Below are positions 37,482 through 45,388 of a DNA stretch of 64,000 bases, in pieces. The stretch is taken from positions 1 to 64,000 of the forward strand of contig NZ_QORW01000024.1 of the NCBI RefSeq assembly GCF_003574735.1, written 5' to 3'. Under the pieces are notes generated by a model, which was given only the letters and a program-made list of their open reading frames with translations, was not told the DNA's origin and did no database searches. The position numbers and the translations under genes are program-made. The number at the start of each line of letters is the position of its first letter. The stretch's first letter is position 1. Source of the stretch: Dongia deserti. Lineage in GTDB: Bacteria > Pseudomonadota > Alphaproteobacteria > Dongiales > Dongiaceae.

Positions 37482-38945
37482 GTGGCAAAGCACAAACTCG
37501 CCATCGCGCGCCTCTGGTACGAGGCCAACAGCTTTTCGCCGCTGCGCACCAATCTCGCCGCCTTCCAGGCGCGCGAGTGGGTGAGCGGCGCGGCGGCGCG
37601 CGCCTTCTATGCCGGAACGGCGACCGAGATCGGCGGCGTGCTGGCCGTCGAGCCCGATCACCCGGACTGGGAGTTCCACTACCTCCATTGCGCCGCCGCG
37701 CCGCCGGGCGGATTGGTGGAATCCGCCGCCTTCGCCGCAGTCAGCGAGCGCATTCTCGGCGGCCTCGGCGAGCAAAGATGGGATGCGGTCTATCTGTCGC
37801 TGCATGGCGCGATGGCGACTGTCGATGACCCGACGCCGGAGTTCCATTTGCTGCAGGCCATTCGCGAGACGATCGGGCCGACGCCGCTCGCCGCTAGTTT
37901 CGACCTGCACGGACATCTGAGCGCGGAGATGGCCGCGTTGCTCGATGCCACCTCCGGCTACCACACCTATCCGCATATCGACATGGACGAAGCGGCAAGG
38001 CGCACGCTGGCGCTGCTGCTCGCGAAGGCGGAAGGCCGCGCGAATCCGAAGGTCGCGGTTGCCAAGGTGCCGTCGATCATGCCGAGTTTCAACATGCGCA
38101 CGGCCGACGGTCCGATGGCGGAACTGCAGCAGCTGGCCGGCATGTGGCGGCGCCAGCGCGGCATGCTGGATGTGACGATCTATGGCGGCTTCGCCTATGG
38201 CGATTCGCCGTTCGCGGGTCCGAGCGTCGTCGCGGTCGCGGAAAAGGACCAGAAGCTCGCCCAGCGCTGCGCCAACCAGCTCGCCTCAGAGTTCCTGAAG
38301 CGCAAGCAGCAGTTCTTTATCCGCCTGCCCCGCGCCGCCGATGGCCTTCGGCAGGCGCTCAAGGCCGAGGGCAAAGGACCGGCCATCGTGCTCGACCCGG
38401 CGGACAACCCGCTGTCCGGCGGCATCGGCGACACGCCAGCTTTGTTCCAGGCCCTGCTCGAGGCCAAGCCGCCGGCCGGCTCGGTGTTCGCGTTCTTCTG
38501 GGACCCGCCGCTGGTCGAAGTCTGCCACCAGGCGGGACTCGGCACCACGGTCGATGCCAAGCTCGGCGGACGCGTAACGCTGGACTTCGGCTTGTCCGTG
38601 CCCATCCGGGCCAGGATCCTGAAACTCACCGACGGCAAGTTCCGCAACGAAGGGCCGTATGAGCACAATCTGGCCGTCGATGTGGGCCGGACGGCCCTGC
38701 TGGACGTCGGCACGGTCCGGGTGATCGTGACGGAACGCTGCCAGACCCCGAATGACCCGGCCTATTTCCGGCTGCACGGGATCGACCCGGAATCGGTGCC
38801 TCTGCTTTGCGTCAAGGCCAAGAACCACTTCCGCGCCGCCTTTGCCGATATGGCGCGCTGCCTGATCGACGTGGACTGCCCCGGCCCCGCCTCCGCCGGA
38901 TTGTTCCATTACAAATTCCACCACGCCCCCCAGCACATCTGGTAA
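37482..38945 (+). CDS. M81-family metallopeptidase (MlrC-like)
   Basis: A 487-residue protein starting with GTG at 37482, backed by a GAGGGGGAAAT ribosome site. MlrC-type features are IARLWYEANSFSP at the N-terminus, YLSLHGAMATVDDP, SFDLHGHLS and TSGYHTYPHIDMDEAARR, which carry the zinc-binding Asp/His residues, and the C-terminal half with DPADNPLSGGIGDTPALF. In cyanotoxin degraders MlrC cleaves the last peptide steps; most relatives have unknown amide or peptide substrates. It diverges from the amine dehydrogenase gene, sharing a 130-base promoter gap. Confidence 0.85.
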   Translation: MAKHKLAIARLWYEANSFSPLRTNLAAFQAREWVSGAAARAFYAGTATEIGGVLAVEPDHPDWEFHYLHCAAAPPGGLVESAAFAAVSERILGGLGEQRWDAVYLSLHGAMATVDDPTPEFHLLQAIRETIGPTPLAASFDLHGHLSAEMAALLDATSGYHTYPHIDMDEAARRTLALLLAKAEGRANPKVAVAKVPSIMPSFNMRTADGPMAELQQLAGMWRRQRGMLDVTIYGGFAYGDSPFAGPSVVAVAEKDQKLAQRCANQLASEFLKRKQQFFIRLPRAADGLRQALKAEGKGPAIVLDPADNPLSGGIGDTPALFQALLEAKPPAGSVFAFFWDPPLVEVCHQAGLGTTVDAKLGGRVTLDFGLSVPIRARILKLTDGKFRNEGPYEHNLAVDVGRTALLDVGTVRVIVTERCQTPNDPAYFRLHGIDPESVPLLCVKAKNHFRAAFADMARCLIDVDCPGPASAGLFHYKFHHAPQHIW

Positions 38946-39047
38946 GGCATATCTGGCAGGACAATTTGCGTCGGCTGGCAGCTTGATCCCGATGGCAGCT
39001 GGTCGCTAACTTGGCGCTTTGGCCCCTCTCTCACCCACGGAGCTGGC

Positions 39048-40046
39048 ATGGATATCCGCGACGGGTTCATCGGCGCGATCGGCAACACCCCGCTCATCAA
39101 GCTCAAGAAGGCCTCCGAGCTGACCGGCTGCACCATCCTGGGCAAGGCCGAATTCCTCAATCCCGGCGGGTCGGTCAAGGATCGGGCCGCCCTCTTCATC
39201 ATCGAGGATGCCGAACAGAAGGGCGAGCTCCGCAAGGGCGGCCTGATCGTCGAAGGGACGGCCGGCAATACCGGCATCGGCCTGGCACTGGTCGGCAATG
39301 CGCGCGGCTACAAGACCCTGATCGTGATCCCGGACACCCAGTCCCAGGAGAAGAAGGACATGCTCCGCCTCGCGGGCGCGGAGCTGAAGGAGGTGCCCGC
39401 CGTTCCCTACAAGGATCCCGGCAACTACGTGAAGGTTTCCGGCCGCCTGGCCGAGGAACTGAAGCCCAGCAACCCGAACGGCGTGATCTGGGCCAACCAG
39501 TTCGACAATGTCGCCAACCGCCAAGGCCACTACCGCACCACCGGGCCGGAGATCTGGGCCCAGACGGACGGCAAGGTCGACGGCTTCACCTGTGCGATCG
39601 GCACCGGCGGCACGCTTTGCGGCGTCGCGATGGCGCTCAAGGAGCGCAACAAGAACGTCAAGATCGCCGTCGCCGATCCCGAGGGCGCGGCGATGTATTC
39701 CTACTTCGCCACCGGCGAGCTGAAGGCGGAAGGCACGTCCATCACGGAAGGCATCGGCCAGGGCCGCGTCACCAAGAACGTCGACGGCACGCCGGTCGAC
39801 TTCGCCTATCGCATTCCCGACAGCGAAGCCCTGCCCATTATCTTCGACCTGTTGAAGGATGAAGGCCTGTGCATGGGCGGCTCCACCGGCATCAACGTCG
39901 CCGGCGCCATCCGCCTGGCGAAGGAGCTGGGCCCCGGCCACACCATCGTCACCATCCTCGCCGACTTCGGCACGCGGTACCAGAGCAGGCTGTTCAACCC
40001 GGAGTTCCTGCGCTCCAAGGGACTGCCGACGCCGGATTGGCTGTAG
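39048..40046 (+). CDS. cysK: Cysteine synthase A
   Basis: A 332-residue PLP enzyme making cysteine from O-acetylserine and sulfide. Markers: IGNTPLIKLKKAS, the PLP lysine in NPGGSVKDRAALF, the GTAGNTGIGLAL substrate loop and the phosphate loop GTGGTLCGVA. It has the ISCS-type length. It lies alone 102 bases after the M81 gene, in the same direction. Confidence 0.92.
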   Translation: MDIRDGFIGAIGNTPLIKLKKASELTGCTILGKAEFLNPGGSVKDRAALFIIEDAEQKGELRKGGLIVEGTAGNTGIGLALVGNARGYKTLIVIPDTQSQEKKDMLRLAGAELKEVPAVPYKDPGNYVKVSGRLAEELKPSNPNGVIWANQFDNVANRQGHYRTTGPEIWAQTDGKVDGFTCAIGTGGTLCGVAMALKERNKNVKIAVADPEGAAMYSYFATGELKAEGTSITEGIGQGRVTKNVDGTPVDFAYRIPDSEALPIIFDLLKDEGLCMGGSTGINVAGAIRLAKELGPGHTIVTILADFGTRYQSRLFNPEFLRSKGLPTPDWL

Positions 40047-40049
40047 GCA

Positions 40050-40415
40050 TTGCAGGTGAAGGGATCGCTCATCAGCCTCGGTGTCTTCCTTTGTTGCGCT
40101 GCGGCGCATGCAGAGGAGAGCCTTCCCGTCATGACGACACCTGACGAAAATGCCTTTCGCCGTAAGATCGAGAGCAACTGGAACGTGGCGCCGGTGCTGG
40201 AAAGCGACTGCACTCGCGTAATGGTTCTTCGCGTGCATCTCGAAACCGACGGTACAGTGAAGGAAGTTGTGCTGGTCGAGCCCGAACCACTTGATGCATC
40301 TTGCAAGCAAGCCGCAGTCGTCGCCGAGCGCGCTATATGGCTGTCAAGCCCGCTACCAGTGCCCCAAGGCCTGACCGACCTTACACTGAGCTTTGACCAC
40401 ACCAAGCTCCAGTAG
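40050..40415 (+). CDS. Secreted protein, TonB/TolA C-terminal-like
   Basis: Up to 121 residues starting at a TTG at 40050; a GTG at 40056 is an equally possible start. The N-terminus is a signal peptide (GSLISLGVFLCCAAAHA). The mature part has NAFRRKIESNWNVAP, RVHLETDGTVKEVVLVEPEP and a Cys pair; this is the pattern of TolA/TonB C-terminal domains, in which the RVxLxxDGxV strand is typical. It follows the cysK stop by 3 bases, so it may be co-transcribed. Role unknown. Confidence 0.65.
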   Translation: MQVKGSLISLGVFLCCAAAHAEESLPVMTTPDENAFRRKIESNWNVAPVLESDCTRVMVLRVHLETDGTVKEVVLVEPEPLDASCKQAAVVAERAIWLSSPLPVPQGLTDLTLSFDHTKLQ

Positions 40416-40422
40416 ACTGCGC

Positions 40423-41061
40423 TTACATTTTCGGCGCCGTCGCCATGAAGCTCGGGCGCTGTTGCATCGCGAGCCACCAATTCGACAGACGTGACAGCTT
40501 GGTCATCGCGCGGGTGCCTTCGGGGAATTGCATGAAGTAGCCGATGATGGGCGCGAGAAAGAGGTCCGAGAAGCTGACGTCGCGGCCAACGAGGTACGGA
40601 TCGGAGCCGAGCATCAGGTTCTGGATCGCATTCAGCGCGTGCTCGGCGGCCGGCGCGGCGGTGGCGATCGCGGCTGTGTCCGATCCCTTCGTCTCGTCGG
40701 CGAAGGAGTAGCGCAGCACGATGTCGCCGATGATCCGCTTGTAGCCATAGGCGTTGATCACCTCGACGATCTGCTGGTCGCGGGTGCGCCGGTGGATGTG
40801 CGGGTGCGCAAGGCGGCGGCCGGGGAATGCATCGTCGATGTAGTGCGCGATGGCGTTGGTCTCGTAGATCGCGAAGCCGTTGTGCTCGAAGGCCGGCACC
40901 CTCTCGAACGGGTGACGCTGAATCCAGTCCGGCCGGTGGTGCGCCCCGCCGATCATATCCACATCCACCAGTTCGTAGTCGACGCCCTTCTCCGCCAGCA
41001 CCATGCGCATGGAGCGCGTGTAGGTGCTGTAGGTCGGGCCATACAGGATCGGCTTGCCCAT
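40423..41061 (-). CDS. Glutathione S-transferase
   Basis: A 212-residue cytosolic protein. The N-terminal thioredoxin-like half begins MGKPILYGPTYSTYTRSMRMVLAEKGVDYE and has the cis-Pro in FERVPAFEHNGFAIYETNAIAHYID. The helical C-terminal half contains the DLFLAPIIGYF motif. It is convergent with the TonB-like gene. Substrate unknown. Confidence 0.86.
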   Translation of the reverse strand: MGKPILYGPTYSTYTRSMRMVLAEKGVDYELVDVDMIGGAHHRPDWIQRHPFERVPAFEHNGFAIYETNAIAHYIDDAFPGRRLAHPHIHRRTRDQQIVEVINAYGYKRIIGDIVLRYSFADETKGSDTAAIATAAPAAEHALNAIQNLMLGSDPYLVGRDVSFSDLFLAPIIGYFMQFPEGTRAMTKLSRLSNWWLAMQQRPSFMATAPKM

Positions 41062-41168
41062 GCTTCTCTCCCGTTTTGCGCGCGACTGGAGCTAAGCGCC
41101 GCGGTCCTTGACCGTCAAGGTGGCCCCTCGCATGATGCCCGCTCAGGAAACCGGGAGGATTCGCCGCG

Positions 41169-41885
41169 ATGGACTTGCTGTTCCGCCAGGACGCCTATCT
41201 CAAATCCTGCGACGCTGCGGTGGTCGGCGTCGACGAGAAGGGCATCCGGCTGGATCGCACCGTGTTCTATCCCATGGGTGGCGGGCAGCCTGGTGACGTC
41301 GGGCGCCTTGCCCTGCCTGACGGCGGCGTGATCGAGATCGTCGATACGGTGAAGGGCGCCAACCACGAGGATGTGGTCCATGTGCCGAAGCCCGGCTCGC
41401 CGTCGCTGGCACCTGGGACCAAGGTGCGCGCGGAGATCGACTGGGACCGCCGCCACCGCCTGATGCGCATGCATACGTGCCTGCACCTGCTCTCCGCCGT
41501 CATCAAAGGCGACGTGACAGGCGGCCAGGTGGGCGACGGGAAGGGCCGGCTTGATTTCAACCTGCCGGACCAGAGCTTGGACAAGGACCTGATCGCGCGG
41601 GAAATCAACCGCCTGATCCAGGAGGACCACCCGGTCAACCCGCGCTGGATCACCGACGAGGAGCTGGCGGCTCAGCCGGAGCTGGTGCGCACCATGCCGG
41701 TGAAGCCGCCGATGGGCACCGGCAAGGTGCGCCTGCTCGACATCGACGGTGTGGATCTGCAGCCGTGCGGCGGCACTCATGTCGCGCGCACCGGTGAGAT
41801 CGGGCCGATCGAGGTCATCAAGATCGAGAACAAGGGCAAGATGAACCGCCGCGTGAATCTCGCCCTCGCCGGCGCCGCACAATGA
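41169..41885 (+). CDS. Alanyl-tRNA editing protein (AlaX)
   Basis: A 238-residue trans-editing hydrolase that removes serine or glycine from tRNA-Ala. The N-terminal glycine-rich strand FYPMGGGQPGDVG is followed by the zinc motifs HTCLHLL (HxxxH) and CGGTHVAR (CxxxH). The length fits the AlaX-M type. A GGGAGG ribosome site lies 10 bases before the ATG. It is the first gene of a six-gene plus-strand set coupled by overlaps. Confidence 0.88.
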   Translation: MDLLFRQDAYLKSCDAAVVGVDEKGIRLDRTVFYPMGGGQPGDVGRLALPDGGVIEIVDTVKGANHEDVVHVPKPGSPSLAPGTKVRAEIDWDRRHRLMRMHTCLHLLSAVIKGDVTGGQVGDGKGRLDFNLPDQSLDKDLIAREINRLIQEDHPVNPRWITDEELAAQPELVRTMPVKPPMGTGKVRLLDIDGVDLQPCGGTHVARTGEIGPIEVIKIENKGKMNRRVNLALAGAAQ

Positions 41886-42727
41886 GCTACACAAATCCAC
41901 AGAGTCTCGTCTCCACCGCGTGGCTGGCTACCAACCTGCAGCAGCCGGACCTGCGCATCGTCGACGCGACCTGGTACCTGCCGATGCAAGGCAAGGACGC
42001 GAAGGCTGAGTATCTGCAGCGCCATATTCCCGGCGCGGTGTTCTTCGACATTGACGACATCTCCGACACCACATCGTCCCTGCCCCACATGCTGCCGCCG
42101 CCGGAGAAGTTCGCATCCCGCGTCCGCAGGCTCGGCATCGGCGACGGCAATCGCATCGTGGTCTATGACGCGAACAACATGGGCGCGGCGCGCGTCTGGT
42201 GGATGTTCCGCATCTTCGGCGCGCGCGAGGTCGCGATCCTGGATGGCGGCCTCACAAAATGGCTGTCGGAAGACCGTCCGGTCGAGGATGGCGAGATGAA
42301 GCTGCAGGAGCGCCATTTCACCGCGCGCCTCGACAACACGCAGGTCCGCAGCAAGGAGCAGATGCTGCGCAATATCGACACGAAGCGCGAGCAGGCACTG
42401 GATGCGCGCGCGGCCGGCCGCTTCCATGCGAAAGAGCCCGAGGTATGGCCCGGGCGTCGCGCCGGTCACATTCCTGGCGCGCGCAACCTACCCTACAACC
42501 AGCTGTTCAATGCCGACGGCACGATCAAGGACGACGACACGCTGCGCGGGCTCTATGAAGGCGCCGGCATCGACCTCAAGAAGCCGGTCGTCGCGTCCTG
42601 CGGCTCCGGCATCACGGCGTGCTCGCTGGCGTTCGGGCTGCACCTGATCGGTCACCGTGACGTCGCGGTCTATGACGGATCCTGGGCCGAATGGGGCCTG
42701 CCCGGCGACACGCCGGTCGAGACCTGA
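41882..42727 (+). CDS. sseA: 3-mercaptopyruvate sulfurtransferase
   Basis: A 281-residue two-domain rhodanese. Linker and second domain are marked by EVWPGRRAGHIPGARNLPYNQLF; the catalytic cysteine is in VVASCGSGITACSLAF, where the CGSGVTA-type loop indicates mercaptopyruvate rather than thiosulfate as sulfur donor. The start ATGA overlaps the AlaX stop by 4 bases. Confidence 0.9.
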   Translation: MSYTNPQSLVSTAWLATNLQQPDLRIVDATWYLPMQGKDAKAEYLQRHIPGAVFFDIDDISDTTSSLPHMLPPPEKFASRVRRLGIGDGNRIVVYDANNMGAARVWWMFRIFGAREVAILDGGLTKWLSEDRPVEDGEMKLQERHFTARLDNTQVRSKEQMLRNIDTKREQALDARAAGRFHAKEPEVWPGRRAGHIPGARNLPYNQLFNADGTIKDDDTLRGLYEGAGIDLKKPVVASCGSGITACSLAFGLHLIGHRDVAVYDGSWAEWGLPGDTPVET

Positions 42728-43731
42728 TGCTCATCCGGCCGTACGTCGCGAACGATTTTGCGGCCGTCACGGCCTTATGGGACGCGACGGGCATTTCGAT
42801 CCACTACAACGATCCCACGAAGGACATCCCGCGCATGCTGGCGACGCACAATTGCCAGCTTTATGTCGGCGTCCTCGAGGATCGCGTGATGGCCTCCATC
42901 ATGGTCGGCCATGAAGGCCACCGCGGCTGGCTCTACAAGCTGGCGGTGCTGCCGGAGTTCCAGGGCAAGGGCTACGGTCGCGATCTGGTGCGCCAGGCGG
43001 AGCGCTGGCTGGTCGCCCGCGGCATGCCGAAAGTGAACCTGATGATCCGAGACACCAACGTCAAGGTTCGCGAATTCTATCAGCGTCTGGGCTACACGGT
43101 GGCCGAGCGCACCGTGATGGAACGCTGGCTCAAGCCGGACGTGATCGATATGAGCCCAGCCGAGTTCGACGTCATCACCACGTATCTCGAGATGACGGAG
43201 CGGCCGACGCGCCCGACTGTGCCCTGCCCGCCCGGGCAATACGCGGTGCTGCGATTGGAGCGGCCCTCGGTTCATTTCTATCGCTATCTATACAATCTGG
43301 TCGGCGAGCGCTGGATGTGGAGCGACCGGCGCAAGCTAAGCGATGACGCGCTGGATGCCGAGATCAATGCCGAGGGCGTGGAGATCTACGTGCTCTATGC
43401 CGGCGGCGAGCCGGCCGGCTACGTCGAGCTGGATCACCGCCCGAAGCCCGACATCCGCATCGCCTATTTCGGCCTGGCGCCCTCCTACATTGGGCGCGGC
43501 CTCGGTCGCTATCTGCTCAATTGGGCGATCGACCAGGCCTGGACCTATGGGCCCGAGCGCCTGCTGGTCAACACCTGGTCGTTCGATCATCCGCGCGCCT
43601 TCGCGAACTACCAGAGGGCCGGCTTCCGCCCCTATCAGCAGACGCGGGGCAAGATCCTCGATCCGCGCCTCGAAGGGATGGTGCCGGCCGACGTGCAGCC
43701 GCGCCTCGCGCCGCCGGCGGGCGCATCGTGA
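42727..43731 (+). CDS. Double GNAT acetyltransferase
   Basis: A 334-residue protein; the ATG at 42727 overlaps the sseA stop by one base. Residues ~1-140 form a GNAT domain close to YpeA/RimI (LYKLAVLPEFQGKGYGRDLVRQAERWL, the Q/RxxGxG/A acetyl-CoA loop). Residues ~170-334 form a second GNAT domain (IAYFGLAPSYIGRGLGRYLLNWAIDQ, then NTWSFDHPRAFANYQRAGF). Single-domain relatives are common; a fusion of two unlike domains is not. Both loops look intact. Substrates unknown. Confidence 0.82.
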   Translation: MLIRPYVANDFAAVTALWDATGISIHYNDPTKDIPRMLATHNCQLYVGVLEDRVMASIMVGHEGHRGWLYKLAVLPEFQGKGYGRDLVRQAERWLVARGMPKVNLMIRDTNVKVREFYQRLGYTVAERTVMERWLKPDVIDMSPAEFDVITTYLEMTERPTRPTVPCPPGQYAVLRLERPSVHFYRYLYNLVGERWMWSDRRKLSDDALDAEINAEGVEIYVLYAGGEPAGYVELDHRPKPDIRIAYFGLAPSYIGRGLGRYLLNWAIDQAWTYGPERLLVNTWSFDHPRAFANYQRAGFRPYQQTRGKILDPRLEGMVPADVQPRLAPPAGAS

Positions 43732-44030
43732 GCGAAGCGCGCCTGCAACGCGTTAAGGATCAGGACCGGCGCCTGATCGAGATCATCGTCGACGGCTGGG
43801 CGATGAGCGCGATGGAAGGCGACACTGTGCTGGTCGCGATCCTGGCGCAGCGCCAGCTTTTGCGCGACGCGCCGGGGGAGCCGGTGGGGGCCGGCTTTTG
43901 TCTCATGGGGGCATGCCAGGACTGTTGGGTGTGGCAGGAGGACGGGCGGCGCATCCGCGCCTGCTCGACCTATGCCGAGCCTGGCATGCGTATTCGGACC
44001 ACATGGCCAGATCATCTGCTCGCATCCTAA
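43728..44030 (+). CDS. (2Fe-2S) protein, HcnA/opine-dehydrogenase small subunit-like
   Basis: A 100-residue ferredoxin-like subunit. The start is GTG at 43728, overlapping the stop of the previous gene. It has the plant-type cluster pattern in GAGFCLMGACQDCWVW (Cys-x4-Cys-x2-Cys) with the fourth Cys in RRIRACSTYAEPGM. Small subunits of this kind serve HcnABC, opine oxidases and D-hydroxyproline dehydrogenases. The next gene starts inside it. Confidence 0.87.
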   Translation: MSEARLQRVKDQDRRLIEIIVDGWAMSAMEGDTVLVAILAQRQLLRDAPGEPVGAGFCLMGACQDCWVWQEDGRRIRACSTYAEPGMRIRTTWPDHLLAS

Positions 44031-45388
44031 TCATCGGCGCCGGCCCGGCCGGGCTGCGCGCCGCCGAGATGCTGGCGGAGGCCGGCTGTTCCCCAACCCT
44101 GATCGATGAGGCGCCGCGGATCGGCGGGCAGATCTATCGCCAGCCGCCGCGCGTGCCTGGCTTCACCCGCACCGCGGCGGAGCTCTATGGCGCGGCTGCC
44201 GAACGCGCGCGCGACCTGTTCGTTACGTTCGATCGGATCCGAAACCGGATCGATTACCGCCCAAGTTCGCTGGTCTATGACCTGATCGACAATCGCGTCA
44301 TTGTCGCCAGCGAGGGCAAGAGCGAGGAGGTCCCCTTCGACGCCTTGATCCTCGCGACCGGCGCGATGGATCGCATTGTGCCGGCACCAGGCTGGACCTT
44401 GCCCGGCGTCTATACTGTAGGCGCCGCCCAGATCGCGTTGAAGCACCAGGGCGCAACGATCGGCAAGCGCGTGGCGTTCGTCGGGATCGGTCCGCTGATG
44501 TTCCTGGCCGCTCATCAGTACGCCAAGGCAGGCGTGGCGCCGGTGGCGGTGGTGGTGCCCTCGCGCTTCCGCTCCTTTGCCGCCGCAGGCCTGCGCTTGC
44601 TGCAGATGCCGCGCGAGTTCTCGTTGGGCCTGCATTGGCTGCTGGATCTGAAGCGGCGTGGCGTGCCGATCCTGTTCGGCCATCGCCTGGCGCAGGTGCT
44701 TGGCGAGGAGACGGTGACCGGCATCACTGTACGCCGGCGCGGTGCGGAGCGCGCGATCGTGTGCGATGCCGTGGCGATCGGCTACGGACTGCAGTCCGAG
44801 ACGCAGCTCGCCGATCTGACCGGGATCAGGTTCGCGTTCGACCCAGCGCGCCGCCAGTGGCTTCCGGAATCCGATCCGCTGGGCCGTGCGACCGGTCGCA
44901 AGGATGTGTACCTCGCCGGCGATGGCGCCGGCATGCTGGGCGCCGATGCGGCGGAGGCGCGCGGGCGCCTGGCGGCGCATGCGCTGATGACCGATCTCGA
45001 CATCTCGCACGTGACCTATCGTCCGAAAGCGGACCTGGAGACGATCGCGCGCGCCACGCAGCTGCAGGCATCGCTGCGCGCCGCCTTCGATCTGCCCGCC
45101 GATTTCTTTGCCGCCGTCTCGGACGAAACCATCCTGTGCCGCTGCGAACAGGTACCGGCCGGGGAACTGCGCGCCATCGCCGGTCTGATGGGGGCGCGGG
45201 AGATGAACCGCGCCAAGTCCTACTCGCGCATCGGCATGGGACGCTGCCAGGGCCGCATGTGCGGCCACGCGGCGGCGGAAATCCTGGCGGACAAACTCGG
45301 CGTCAGCCTAGACAGCGTGGGCCGCCTGCGCGGCCAGCCACCCATAAAGCCGGTGTCCGTGGGCACCGTCGCGGAGCGCAAGGCATGA
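44003..45388 (+). CDS. FAD/NAD oxidoreductase, HcnB/opine oxidase A-like subunit
   Basis: A 461-residue flavoprotein. The start at 44003 (MARSSARILIIGAGPAGLRAAEML) overlaps the previous gene by 28 bases. Two dinucleotide folds are seen: GAGPAG and a second, KRVAFVGIGPLMFLAAH. The C-terminal BFD-like (2Fe-2S) domain has TILCRCEQVPAGEL and GRCQGRMCGHA. It forms the middle subunit of a three-part dehydrogenase. Confidence 0.87.
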   Translation: MARSSARILIIGAGPAGLRAAEMLAEAGCSPTLIDEAPRIGGQIYRQPPRVPGFTRTAAELYGAAAERARDLFVTFDRIRNRIDYRPSSLVYDLIDNRVIVASEGKSEEVPFDALILATGAMDRIVPAPGWTLPGVYTVGAAQIALKHQGATIGKRVAFVGIGPLMFLAAHQYAKAGVAPVAVVVPSRFRSFAAAGLRLLQMPREFSLGLHWLLDLKRRGVPILFGHRLAQVLGEETVTGITVRRRGAERAIVCDAVAIGYGLQSETQLADLTGIRFAFDPARRQWLPESDPLGRATGRKDVYLAGDGAGMLGADAAEARGRLAAHALMTDLDISHVTYRPKADLETIARATQLQASLRAAFDLPADFFAAVSDETILCRCEQVPAGELRAIAGLMGAREMNRAKSYSRIGMGRCQGRMCGHAAAEILADKLGVSLDSVGRLRGQPPIKPVSVGTVAERKA

